Shown one piece after another: positions 49,001-61,088 of a stretch of 64,000 nt of DNA (positions are counted from its first letter, which is position 1; the number at the start of each line of letters is the position of its first letter). Below the pieces are notes generated by a model, which searched no databases, was not told the DNA's origin, and saw only the letters and a program-made list of their open reading frames with translations. The stretch comes from Tomocerus qinae (Eukaryota > Arthropoda > Collembola > Entomobryomorpha > Tomoceridae): positions 2,418,001 through 2,482,000 of the forward strand of contig CM034546.1 of assembly GCA_020055645.1 (NCBI GenBank), given 5' to 3'. Position numbers and translations under genes: made by a program.

Positions 49001-52000
49001 ATCAAAATGTTAACAGTAGAGACTTTTGGAAAATTTTGGAAGATCACATTGTCCCCAAAGGCGAAAATTATTTGATGGCCTCAGGACTTTATCCTAGGAT
49101 AGTTCCCAGTATCATGCTTCCAATGGTTCTTTTACAAAATTCTACAATTAACCAAAATATGCAAAGGTTGATCGACCTCGTAGGCTGTATCGGAACATTA
49201 TTGAGTCTTGAGAAACAATCTACCCGAATTGAGAAATTCAGGAAAGGAGGACAGAGGTTTGAAGTGGCTTTGCAAAATGAATTGATAGCATTGTCCACTG
49301 TGGAATGGAGCCGAGCTGAATATCCGAGTTGGCTTCTCATTGAACTGGAAATGAATATAACGATAAGAATGATCCAAATTAAAGTTGCTCATCAAATGAT
49401 AAAAAGTGACAGCCACAGCGTATTGCAATTAAATATGGGCGAAGGAAAAACCGCCGTAATTGTACCACTTTTGGCATCTCTTTTGGCTGACGGGAAACAA
49501 CTTTGTCGTGTTACAGTTTTGAAGTCTTTGTATCGCACCAATTTAAGCGCTTTGAGACAATGTCTTGGAGGAATGCTAAATCGACGAATTTATACTGTAC
49601 CTTGTCGACGAGACAGGAAAATGGAAGTGGATGAAGCAAATAAGATTTTCGAATCCTATCAAGAATGTTTGACTAACAAAGGAATTGTAATGACTCTACC
49701 TGAATATCGACTGTCCTTTCAGTTGAAAATGTACGAAACGGCCCGACAAAGCAAGTTTCAAACATCGCAAATATTGACTAAAATACACGACTGGCTAAAT
49801 TCAAATGCAAGGGACATTTTAGATGAATCGGACGAAATTCTGCACGCAAAGTATCAATTAATTTATACAGTTGGAGAACAACTATTACCAGGGGGCGGAA
49901 CATTGCGGTGGACGGTTGTTCAAGATCTGCTAAAACTTGTTCCAGATGAAGTTAAAAAACTTCGGCAAAATTACGGTTATCAAAAGGTTGAATTTGACGA
50001 AGAATTTGCCAACAAAAATGGCCATCAAATATTTTGGCCCTGCAGACTCCTTTCCAAAGACGTTTATTTGGAATTGAAGAACATTCTCGCAGATAAATTT
50101 CTGGCAGGGCATACCACTATACAATTTCCTGAATTAACAGATAAGAAAAGGGAAATCATCAAACGATTTCTAACTAGAACAGATATCACAATTGAAGAGC
50201 ACGCACTGGCTGTAGGTATGTTCAAAGATAATAATCTTCTGAGAGATACGGTGTTAATATTGGCGGGCTACCTCAAATATGAAGTCCTCTACTTGGCTCT
50301 CACAAAACGATGGCGAGTAAATTATGGCGTGAATCAGCTAGGCCACCGAAATATGGCAGTTCCATTCAAAGCTAAAGATGTTGCAGCAGAAATGACAGAA
50401 TTTGGTCATCCGGATGTTGCGATTTGCTTAACACATTTGAGTTATTACTATTCTGGATTAAGCAACGATCAATTGCTTAAAACATTTGAATTGCTTGCAA
50501 AGCTTCCCAATGCTGACACCGAATATCAAAATTGGATTTCCAAAGTTCCTGTTAATGAAATAGACAGTTCCATTACGACATACAGCGGAATAAATTTGAA
50601 AGACTCAAGCCAAAGGGAACTTTATTTATTTCCTGTGTTGAAGAAGAATATGTACGTGATTGACTTTTGGCTTAACAATATCGTTTTCCCAAGGGAAGCG
50701 AAACAATTTGCAGGTAAGATGATGTGCACGGCTTGGGATCTTGTGTCTGAAGACCAACAAAGAACAGTTACTGGATTCAGTGGGACTAACGACTCCAAAC
50801 TGTTGCTTCCCTTACCAATCCAGCAAAGAGATCTACCAGAATTGGAAAAAACAAACGAGGAAGTCAGGAATGTACTTTTACTCCCAGAAAATGACAATTA
50901 TTTGGCTCTGGAGCCAAATGTTAGAAGCATTTCAATTTTGGAGAAATTGGCAGAAAATAATATTCAAGTATTGCTAGATCCTGGAGCTTTGATGCTCGAA
51001 TTGAATAATTATGAAGCTGCATCAGAATGGCTTAAAATTGTCCAGAAAAAATATTTGGATAGGGACATTAAAGCTGCTGTTTACTTTGATTCAAGAAATG
51101 TTCTAATGGTCACTGATGGACTAAATCGACCCAGAGAGCTGGAATTGTCTCCATTTAGAGATAGTTTAGAAAAATGTGTGACTTATTTGGATGATGTCCA
51201 TACAAGAGGGACAGATTTGAAGTTTCCTCCAGGCACTAAAGCATGTGTAACTTTATCAGGAGACATTACCCGGGATAAAACAGTGCAAGCGTGTATGAGG
51301 ATGAGAATGTTGGGGAAAGGTCATACAATTCGTTTCTGGGCATCACAAGAGGCAGATAATAAAATTCGAAAATCTTGTGGGAAATGCGGTGATACAAAAG
51401 AGATGATAAATAATACAGATGTGGTCGAATGGATATGCAAAAACAGCAGAGACTTTGAGAAAGAAGGTTTAGTCCATTGGTCCGCAGCTGGATACAACTA
51501 CACAAAGAAACGGGCAGCCCACAGAAAACTTGGAAACAGTTATTCGGACGAAGATTTGCAAAAACTGTCGGAAGGATGCAGCGATAAAGAAATATTTGAA
51601 CTCATGTACATATATGGTGAATTCAAAAACGAAGAAAAGCTCACCACTATAATTCGAAAGCGATTTGGTGATCTTGTTGCTGAAAATTCCCTCCAGGGAA
51701 TAGAAGTCATCAATAAGGCTACAGATGATGATGAAATGATTGTTTCCACAATGAAAAGTATTCTTGGCCGCGTAGAAGAATGGATCCCCGATAAGAAACG
51801 ATTTATTCAGCTATTGGATGAAGAACAGGAGAAAGAATTGGAAAATGAAACGGAAGAAGAAAGACAAGTCAGTAGACCTGGAAATGCTACTCCAGTTGTT
51901 CCAAAATTTGATCCAATTGTAAAGAATATGATTGCAAATGGATATAGCAATCCTTTGATTTTATTTAACTCGCTTAACAAGCTTCCATTTGTATTGGACA

Positions 52001-52695
52001 ACACGAGTATGTGGAATATAGCCCAGAGTGACGGCTGGGGAAATTGCATATTTGCAACTCAAGATTTCAAGTCAGTGATCAAACCTGAAGCCAAACATGA
52101 CAAAGTTGATGAATTTTTGCGACCCGTTTCTTGGATTGCGAATATTCGCAGTTCATCAGGCGATTCGTCTCAACAATCAATGTTAATTCTACTCAGTCCA
52201 TTTGAAGCAAATGAATTCATTCCCATTTTCCGGGCTTCAAAGTTTTCTACTTTGCACATGTTTGCACCAAGATTGCATCCAAAGCATGACAATCTGCTAA
52301 ATACTTCACAGCTTCAAGTCCCAGCTCGAAAAGAAGGAAATGCAGAACTCATCGATGGACATCTGGAATCACAGTTATCTGTATTTTCTGGTGCACTTTA
52401 TTTTCGCGATAAAAAAGAACAAGATGATTATTGCAATTTTGCTGGACTCATTCCTGGGCCAAGATCTGTCATTCATCAAAAAGCATATGACGAAGGTCAT
52501 ATTTCAAGCACTGGCTTTTTAGATCCAGATTTTCGAAGAGACATTTCACAGGAAATAGAACAATTCTGTAAATTTCAAAAATGTCCTGATAAACTCATCC
52601 GATATCTAGCTGAACAACGCCATCAACTTTTCCCAAAAACGTGTCACGTCGCTTCCGTTGTGGTCGAGTCGAAGAAACCGTTTCGGGAAGATTGA
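43060..52695 (+). CDS. giant DUF6606-DUF3638-DUF3645 family protein with helicase-like motifs, about 3,148 aa
   Basis: Exons 43060-45403 and 45593-52695 join in phase 1 (CCAG|GTAAGA ... TTACAG|GC). The N-terminus has INHVFLPRRLPQ at 49-60, the hallmark of DUF6606. The DUF3638 core carries a Walker-A-like LNMGEGKTAVIVPLLA (GEGKT at 2064-2068) and a DExD-like DILDESDEIL (2192-2195). DUF3645 follows near 2355 (LGHRNMAVPFKAKDVAAEMT, then GHPDVAICLTHLSYYYSG). Further on, HTRGTDLKFPPGTKACVTL and VQACMRMRMLGKG resemble the late motifs of SF2 helicases. The architecture and length match fungal and oomycete proteins often labelled ubiquitin hydrolase, although no experiment I know of fixes their role. 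ATG 43060 follows a TAG that is both an in-frame stop and a possible acceptor. All key motifs are intact, so it looks functional. Confidence 0.9.
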
Positions 52696-52702
52696 ACAAC
52701 AG

Positions 52703-52787
52703 GTAATTGTAGATATGACTCGTATTTTTTGTGAGATGAGATAATTCCGAGTCAATATTTTTCAATTTATTTAACTTTTAATTTTAG
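52703..52787 (+). other. probable 3'-UTR intron of the giant gene
   Basis: CAG|GTAATT seven bases after the stop codon and ATTTTAG|GTGAAC at 52788 frame an 85-bp AT-rich intron. A polyadenylation signal AATAAA follows at about 52879. Confidence 0.5.
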
Positions 52788-53689
52788 GTGAACTTTACGA
52801 AAGCAGAATCGTGAAATCTTCAATGAGTTTACTCAAACTATACTACAAAAACTAATATAATATATATAATCATATTAAATAAAAAACTTCTTAATCATAA
52901 TTGCTATTTATGCTTTCTACATTCTACCTTTTTGCAAATTTCAATAGAAGAAAAATTTTTGGCTGGTTCACATTGTACTTTTCTATATTTTCATTACATT
53001 GTAATTAAATTGGAAATACAATTAAAAGTTATAAATAAAGGATTTTGATTATTATTAATTTTCAATTGTATAAAATAGATGCATCTAAATAGCTAGATTG
53101 TTATTTAGTACCATATTTTAATTTTGACCATCTTTTCCAGTTTCACAAGGACAGACAACTTCCAAACTGTTCCAAATAATGAACTTCCAAAATAAATAAC
53201 GATCATAGATTTCATGGATTATGCTCAAAAATTAATTAATTAGGTCTCAATGCATGCAATTTAAAGTTAAATGCAATATAAGTTTTCAGTAGTTATGTAA
53301 TCAATTTGTATTGTTTGTAAAATACAGAATTAAAATGTGTGGATAAAAGCGTCATATTTTTAATTTAGTCCAAATAAACCTCTTTTTATGAAATGGACAA
53401 GCAATAAATTGTTGTCAAAAAGTATTTGGAATCTAGTGTCAGAATGTAATCACATTGTTAACAATAATGTTGTTGGACGACAATCACATAACAGCAGCCA
53501 TAAAAAACATCTTTCAAAGTTGCATTAAATATCTTTGATTAATATATACTGACATTAATTGTTTGAGAAAGTGAAAATGCATAGCCCAAGATTTGCAATC
53601 AATATGGCATTAGTGTAATGTGTATTTCAGCACATATAGCTTAAACCTGGTTGCTGTTAAATATTATTTCTGTATAATTCTATATAAAA

Positions 53690-53700
53690 GCTGTAACACA
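53690..53700 (+). promoter_or_regulatory. TATA box, four-TM gene copy 1
   Basis: CTATATAAAAG, kept in the second copy (57479-57489). The conserved stretch tgtaacacaacanagacatg starts a few bases after it and covers the expected start site about 30 bp on. Confidence 0.55.
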
Positions 53701-54125
53701 ACAGAGACATGAACATTTCTGCTATGCAAACTTGCATGCTAAGCACTATGCCCTATTTAGGCCATTGTTGCGAGGTCAATGGTAAAGTAGCCCGAAGCTA
53801 TGTATAACAGCAACCTAACGTAAGAAAAGTCTCTGACTCTTAAAGACGCTCGACAAGTTTCCGTTCTAGCAGAACGTTGAATGAAAGATTACGTTGTAAT
53901 CGTAGCTAAACAATTTCTTGGAAATGAAATCATAAACTATGCTGCGGATTTCAAACTTGGTTAGATTTTCATGATAATGGAAGCTTCCACTTCCATGTTT
54001 CTAGTGCTTGACATCATGAGCAAAATATAACTTTGTGACAGAATTTTTAAAACCATTTCTATCACTCACAAAAACTTAATTTAAAGTTACAATTTGTGTC
54101 CCATTTCCGCTAGAATCCAGCTGAA

Positions 54126-56577
54126 ATGACATTCTGTTGCGATGTTTTCAAATTGCGAACTGCAGGAATTTTTATAGGCGTCCTACAAATTGTAAGTATC
54201 AGAATAATACTTCAATAATATTTTCATAATGATTTTAACATGGATTTGGATAATTTTTAACAATCTCGTTGTTCATACTTGGCGTCCGATTTTAATAGTT
54301 AGTAGGAACGTTTTTCTTTTGAAAAATGTTTTCATAATCTGGGTTTTGATATCGGTACCAAGGTGACCAGTTCGTATCATTAAAAACTTACAGCAAACCG
54401 TAACAGATGCTCGCCTGAGTAAAGGGGACCGTGTGCACATTTTTGGTGGAATAATAGTAAAAATAAATTTATTTTGATTACTGAAGTCTAATCAGATCAA
54501 TAATGACCATAATTCAAAATTTAAAAAATTAAAAACAAATCGATATTGACTATGAAAATTAAAAGCTATTAAAAATAGGTATCATAGTACTATCGTAGTG
54601 TACACAAATTGAACGCAATTAATAGATTAAAAGCTGAGTGTACAATAATAAATTACTTATGGCTAACAAATGAAATCGTCATGCTTTGCTAAACAAAAGC
54701 ACATTTAAATTTTCAATTTAATCTTCAGTACCCTCGTTTTTGTCCGCAGCAGTTTTTAATTAATAAAAATTGTATTATTGTGCTTATTAATAAAAAGGTC
54801 TAATTTAGAAACCCTCAAATGTTTTTATTACCATTTTTAATTTCCACTGACAGTGTCAGTTTTAAATGGAAGCGTTTATTGTGACTATAAAATTACCTAT
54901 TAAAAGCAAGCAGAATAAAATTTGAACAATTTGAACGTAGAATATATTAACCAATAGTTTGGAAATTAATATTTTATTAATGCATGTTGTTTAAGAGCAG
55001 AAATTTATCTTTGAAAAGCAAACAGATATTACTAATTAAGGATTATTATCTTAAAGTAATCTTAAGATAATTATTCTTTAGGATATCTTCATTTTGATAG
55101 TCAAAACATCAAAAAGTGCATTAAAATGATGGATTGCGTTTCCTATAAATTGTTAGAATATAGTATAAAATATTTAATGCCGCTTCTTTAGGTTTCATAC
55201 TAAAGCCACTGTAACCGGAATGTACCGCTTAAAGGAAAGACGTCAATCTGTTTTCTATTTCTTTTGATTTTTAGAGTCAGTTTTAACCCTTTCTGATTTT
55301 CTTTAAATTTTGATAGTTAGTATTATTCCATTTTGATTTCTGTCGTTGTTAATAGTCAAGATTAATCTATTTTGATTTTATGTTGATTATGATAATCAAA
55401 AGCAATCTATTTTTGGTTTTTGTTAAATTGGTATAGTAAACATTAATCTATTTAGATTTTCTGTTGATTTTGGTAGTCAACATTAATCTATTTAGATTTT
55501 CTGTTGATTTTGGTAGTAAACATTAATCTATTTAGATTTTCTGTTGATTTTGGTAGTCAACATTAATCTATTTAGATTTTCTGTTGATTTTGGTAGTCAA
55601 CATTAATCTATTTAGATTTTCTGTTGATTTTGGTAGTCAACATTAATCTATTTAGATTTTCTGTTGATTTTGGTAGTCAACGTTAATCTATTTGGATTTT
55701 CTGTTGATTTTAATATTCAATATTGATCTGTTTTGAATTACTATTCATTTTACTATTTAAAATAAATCTTTTTCACTATTATTCCACCAAATATGTGCAT
55801 ACCGTCCCCTTTACTCAGATGAGCTTCTGTTGCGGTTTGCTGTAAGTTTTTATATTTCAAGTTACATCATTTGATATTCCTATTTAACAGTTTGGAGCAA
55901 TATATGGGATTTTTATCGGCGTAATTGGCATTCTTGGAATTTCTTCTGATATTAAACAATTAAATGGTAGACAAATTGAAGGGGAAACCAAAGAAAAACT
56001 CTATAATAGTAATGATAAACATATACTTATGAAATAATAAGAGAAATTATGAAAATTAAAATTGCATGACAATTACTAAATTTTGATTTGGCTTTGTAAT
56101 AAATAATTATATTAAAAATTACATTTAAAAATTAAAACTTAAAAATTGCAGAATTTGCAATATTGTTTACGATATTGTACGTTATGGTATGCCTTTGTAT
56201 CATTCACATTTTCATCGCGTACTACTTAATAATAGGAATAACAAAGGTGAGTTAACCATATATTTTTCAAAACTTATCGTTACAAATGATGTCTTCTTTG
56301 CCGAATAATATAACTGTGTAATTTTAAATTATAGCAAAAGGTGTCATACTTAATTGGTTGGATCGCCTACAATTGTCTGAGCGTCGTCATTTTTATTATC
56401 ATAATTTATATTTTCATTGGATATTTTGGTGTGGAACACCACCACGGAGGAATGCTTCTGGGTGTACTTATAAACGTCTATAATATTTGTTTGGTCATTG
56501 AACTTCAAAAGAAAATAAAAGAAGAAGTTAGTCAGGAAAAAGGAAATGATAAACCTACACTTAAAGCGAAGGTCTGA
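54126..56577 (+). CDS. four-transmembrane small protein, copy 1, four exons
   Basis: Exons 54126-54191, 55891-55966, 56152-56246 and 56335-56577 join in phases 0, 1 and 0 to give 159 aa. The product starts MTFCCDVFKLRTAGIFIGVL and has hydrophobic stretches at about 12-42, 49-77, 84-112 and 120-137, then a charged tail (ELQKKIKEEVSQEKGNDK). A conserved VEHHHGG lies between TM3 and TM4. The layout resembles the four-TM DUF4728 or MARVEL-like proteins of insects, but I cannot assign a family. If the second intron is retained, translation ends soon after exon 2. A TIR element sits in the first intron. Role unknown. Confidence 0.78.
54381..55852. mobile_element. 1.47-kb TIR element in intron 1 of copy 1, TA target site
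   Basis: The termini AAAACTTACAGCAAACCG at 54383 and the inverse CGGTTTGCTGTAAGTTTT ending at 55850 start inverted arms of about 85 bp that run through the GAGTAAAGGGGAC and TTTGGTGGAATAATAGT motifs. TA dinucleotides flank both ends, as with Tc1/mariner-like elements. No transposase frame. The interior includes a 40-bp tandem repeat. The paralogous intron at about 58095-58145 lacks the element. Confidence 0.85.
55441..55720. repeat. 40-bp tandem repeat, seven units
   Basis: The unit contains CATTAATCTATTTAGATTTT and CTGTTGATTTTGGTAGTCAA; seven copies in register, the last diverged. Degenerate versions continue leftward to about 55290. All lie inside the TIR element. Confidence 0.95.
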
Positions 56578-57478
56578 GCAGAGGTAAAACTCAGGACGAC
56601 GCTAAAGGTACCCGCATGGCCCTCTGCGAGACCCTTAGCATCAACGCGGGGACCTTTACCTATTTTTGCAATAATTTTGCTATTGAAGTATAGATGCCAA
56701 AACAGTTGACATTCAGAAAACAAATACTTTTTGTTATGACAAAAGCCAAACTTTGTATATATATTATTTTTCTATTGTTGTATTATTTTAACGAAAAATG
56801 TCCAATTTTATTTTTTGATACAATTTTTATAAATATTAATTACCTCTTAGTTATTGCAACAAACATTTCAGTCGCTAAATGAAACTGTAAGTACAATTTT
56901 TGCGTTTATAGTAAAAACTTATACCGCTATATCCGCCCGTAAAGAAAACTGGTTTTGTTAGAAATGTTACTGTTACTGACGATTAAAACATCACTTGTAA
57001 TGTTTGTATACAAATAAACAATAAACATTTGTTCATGTAAATGCCCTGTATCATAATTATTTCGTTGCAGTATTCATTCGCAAGTATTTAGAATTAAACA
57101 AATCAATACAATATATATCAATTGACTAAATCATCTTTGTCATTGTCACTGTAGGAATATCGCTATATATTATGCATATATGGCTATGTATTAAGTATAT
57201 ATGGCCATATATTAAGCAATTGGAAATTAGTGTCAAAATGTAATCACTTGTTAACAAAAATGTTGTTGACACTTTGACAAACAAAAGACAGTTACCATCA
57301 AAATACCTTTCAAATTTGCATTAAATATCTTTGATTAAAATATGCTGACATTAAGCAATTGAAAAAGTAACTGAAAAAGCATAGTTTATGATTTACAATC
57401 AATGTGGCATTAGTGTAATGTATTGTTTCAATACATAGATTAAATCTGGCTGCTGTTAAATATTATTTCTCTATAATT

Positions 57479-57489
57479 CTATATAAAAG
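57479..57489 (+). promoter_or_regulatory. TATA box, four-TM gene copy 2
   Basis: CTATATAAAAG, the same as in copy 1, followed by tgtaacacaacaaagacatg. Confidence 0.55.
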
Positions 57490-57872
57490 TTGTAACACAA
57501 CAAAGACATGAACATTTCTGCTAATCTGATATATACAAACTTGCATGCTAAGCACTATGCACTATTTAGGCCATTGTTGCGAAGCGAGGTCTATGGTAAA
57601 ATAGCCCGAAGCTATGTAACAGCAACCTAACGTAAGACAAGTCTTTGACTCTTAAAGACGCTCGACAAGTTTCCGTTCTAGCAGAACAAACTACTTTGAA
57701 GAAACGAATACGTTGTAATCGTAGCTAAACCATTTCTTGGAAATGAAATCATAAACTATGCTGCGGATTTTAACTCAGTGACTGAATCCTTAAAACCATT
57801 TCTATTATCACTCTCATTGACTTATTCTACAGTTACAATTTGTTTCCCATTCCTGCTAAAATCCTGTTAAAA

Positions 57873-58865
57873 ATGATATTCTGTTGCGGTGTTTTCAAAT
57901 TGCGAACTGCAGGAATTATTATAGGCGTCCTCCAAATAGTAAGTATCAGAATAATATTTCAATAATATTTAGGATAATTTTAATAATATTGTTGGTCATA
58001 CTTGGCGTCCGTTTTTTATAGTTAGTATAAACGTTTTTCTTTTGAAAGATGTGTTCATAATCTGGGTTTTGGTATCGGTAACAAGGCGGCTAGTTCGTAT
58101 CAATTAAAAACGGTGTATAATTTTTTTAGATGTCAAGTTACATCATTTGATATTCCTATTTAACAGTTTGGAGCAATATATCCAATTTTCATTGGCGTAA
58201 AAGGCATTCCTAGAATATCTTCTGATATTGAAAAATTAAATGGCAGACACATTGACGTGGAAACCAAAGAAAAACTCCACAATAGTAATGATAAACATAT
58301 AATTATGAATTAATACGAGACATAGTGAAAATAAAAGTTGCGTGGGAATTATTAACATAACTAATTGATCTGGCTTTGTAATAAATAATTATATTAAAAA
58401 TTAAATTTAAAAATTAAAACTTAAAAATTGCAGAGTTGGAGATATGTTCTGCGATATTGTACATCGCAGTATGCCTTTCTATTATTCACATTTTCATCGC
58501 GTACTTCTTGATATTAGGAATAATGAAGGTGAGTTAACCAAATATTTCAAAACTTATCTTTTCAAATGATGTATGCTTTGCAGATAAATATAAATATATA
58601 ACAATGTAATTTTAAATTATAGCGAAAGGTGTCATTCTTAATTGGTTGGATCGCCTACAATTGTCTGAGCGTCGTCATTTTTATAATCATAACTTGTATT
58701 TTGATTGGATATTTCGGTGTTGAACACCACCACGGAGGAATGCTTCTGGGTGTGCTTATAAACGTCTATAATATTTGTTTGGTGATTGAACTTCAAAAGA
58801 AAATAAAAGAAGAAGTTAGTCAGGAAAAAGGAAATGATAAAGCTACCCTTACAGCGAATGTCTGA
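57873..58865 (+). CDS. four-transmembrane small protein, copy 2, four exons with a GC donor
   Basis: Exons 57873-57938, 58167-58242, 58434-58528 and 58623-58865 mirror copy 1 and give 159 aa starting MIFCCGVFKLRTAGIIIGVL. The donor after exon 2 reads AATG|GCAGAC, where copy 1 has AATG|GTAGAC, so this copy needs a GC-AG intron or fails to splice. If unspliced, the frame runs GRHIDVETKEKLHNSNDKH and stops, losing TM2-TM4. In exon 2, GIFIGVIGILG of copy 1 has become PIFIGVKGIPR, with Lys, Pro and Arg in a membrane segment, which suggests relaxed constraint. TM3 and TM4 in the last exon are nearly unchanged (VEHHHGG kept). Either a diverging paralogue or an early pseudogene. Confidence 0.7.
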
Positions 58866-60476
58866 GCAGAGGTAAAACGCGAAACGACGCTATAGGAATC
58901 CGAGTGGCCCTCTGCGAGACCTTTAGCATCAACGCGGGGCGGACCTTCACCTAATTTTTGCAATTTTGCTTATGAAGGAGATGCCAAAACATTTGACATT
59001 CAATAAGCATATACTTTTTTGTTATGACATTCCAAGTCAAACGTCGCAGCTATGTTATTCTAATTGTTGCATTATTTTAACGAAAAATCTCCGTTCTTAT
59101 TTTGTGATATAATTTTTGAAGATGAAATCCATCTTGGTTATTGCAACAAACATTTCAGTAGCTATAAATGGAACAGTAGGTATAACTTTTGCGTTTGTGG
59201 TAAAAATTTGCACCGCTATATTTGGCTGTAAAGAAAACTGGTTCTGTTTGAAATGTTACTGTTACTGACGATTTAAACATCACTTGTATTGTTTGTATAC
59301 AAATAAACAATAAACATTTCTGTATGCCCTGTATCATAATTATTTCGTTGCAGTATTCATTCGCAAGTATTTAGAATTAAACAAATCAATACATAATATT
59401 ATTATTTCTGCTTTGCTACAAATGAAGACTCATTAACTTGCACCCTCCACACATGAATTTTGTATAAGGTTTTTCATGGACACATTAAAACTTAAGTTTA
59501 AGAGATACATAAATGAAATGAAAGTATTATTATAGATACAACTAGAGCTGAGAGAGAATATTTTCAATTGTGCCCGTGAAAATAAAAACGAAGATTTAAA
59601 TCGGTATATACATACTATAATTATATCGTTTCTCAATTACGTCAATTACGTCATCTATAGGATTGTCAATTATATAACTACATCTTGAGGTTCTCAAGGA
59701 CTCCCATTTTGAATAGTAAAAAAATTTGATAATATTTCCTTTCAACGATTGATCTGCCAATACTATACAAATACTAAATGTTTCGAATGAATTTGTTTTA
59801 TATAGGCGAAACCAATGTTATGTAACAAAATGGAATATTATGGTAATCAGTCATTTTTTCAACATGCACTGCGTCAAAAGACGTAAACTGGTTCCGAAAA
59901 AGCGATTAACATAATATTTATGTTGCTATTTATTTATTTAAAATCAATTACTTATACGTTGATACGAATTTACATTGAGTCACGTACAATTGAAGGAGAG
60001 CGAAGTAAAAGTGAGGATTTCAATTTTCCTTTTGGTTAGCAACGAAAATGAGAAATTTTGATTCATAAAATGCCCAAATAAAATTTCAGAGGTTGACATT
60101 TGACTTGAAAACTAGATCTTGGAAACTATAGATCTGGTCAACAGAACAGAAAAATCACTTTTCAAAAATACGTACGTAACTCAAAAGAATTAGTAACTCC
60201 CATCAAAACAGGCAACATTTTCCGGCGCGCGGGTGGGGAGGAACTCTACAGTCTCTAATCTCCAGGTCATGTCCAGTACGCATTCGATGAAATATTAATA
60301 TGAACCTCGGCTTAAATTCGGTTGAATTTAGGCAGCAGGATCTCGTTGACGCCGTTGCCCCTTGTTCTTCATAGGCTGAATAGAAATAAGCCAACACCGA
60401 TTGTCCGTGACCGTTTTTGTCAAAGCCGAAACAGAAATCTAAACTCTACCCACAATCCTGTTCTCATCTGGCTTCG
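58866..60476. other. non-coding stretch
   Basis: Holds the 3' end of duplication unit 2 (to 59400), then AT-rich DNA with no supportable frame. Confidence 0.4.
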
Positions 60477-60704
60477 TACTATGATCGCCAAATAACTTTG
60501 GACAATAAGATTGAAGAACAATAAAACCGATAAGAAAATATAATAGGCGAGTTCGCGGTTCAGTGAGCAAGAACAATACAGGAGTTCGTGCTTCAGTGAG
60601 CCCTTTGTTCGTGCTCACTGAACCGCGAACTCGCCTATTATATTTTCTTATCGGTTTTATTGTTCTTCAATCTTATTGTCCAAAGTTATTTGGCGATCAT
60701 AGTA
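60477..60704. repeat. perfect 93-bp inverted repeat, 42-base spacer
   Basis: The arms 60477-60569 and 60612-60704 are exact reverse complements over 93 bp. The spacer contains GTTCGTGCTTCAGTGAGC, a near copy of GTTCGCGGTTCAGTGAGC from the arm. No gene is seen in it; the frame across the right arm is incidental. Confidence 0.95.
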
Positions 60705-61088
60705 AACAAGAACTTAATAATGTATACCAATTCTATTTGTATACCAGGCATAGCCAGAAAGTGGGGCTCGGTCCCTGTAATCTTGTAAAGTAGACAGTAA
60801 TTAGTAATTACTATAGTCTAGATTTCTAAACAATGAAAGATGCTATCCGGTTTATTCTGGTCAGGTAATTATTCTAATTATTAATAAACAATTTTGAGCA
60901 GATAGTTAAATTCTGAAGAATTATTATTCAGTTAAACGTAATTTCAATATCAAATTAGTTATGAGTATACATTTAAAATTTTGAAAGTATCAATTTGTTT
61001 TCAAAATAATGTGTTATTCATTAGTAGACAGTTGATTTTTAAAAGTTTATTATCACTGTAGAGCTTATGTTAGGTCAGGATACAATGT

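Larger units (their letters stand above)
53430..57120. repeat. tandem duplication unit 1
   Basis: This block, with promoter, four exons and 3' flank of a four-TM gene, matches 57220-59400 in order and orientation. Matching landmarks include tctatataaaag..tgtaacacaac, gacgctcgacaagtttccgt, all four exons, the ctctgcgagacc tail and the 3' end gtatacaaataaacaataaa. Unit 1 is longer by about 1.5 kb because of an inserted element. Confidence 0.9.
57220..59400. repeat. tandem duplication unit 2
   Basis: Second copy of the four-TM gene block, without the TIR insertion. It diverges from unit 1 by scattered substitutions and small indels. Confidence 0.9.
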
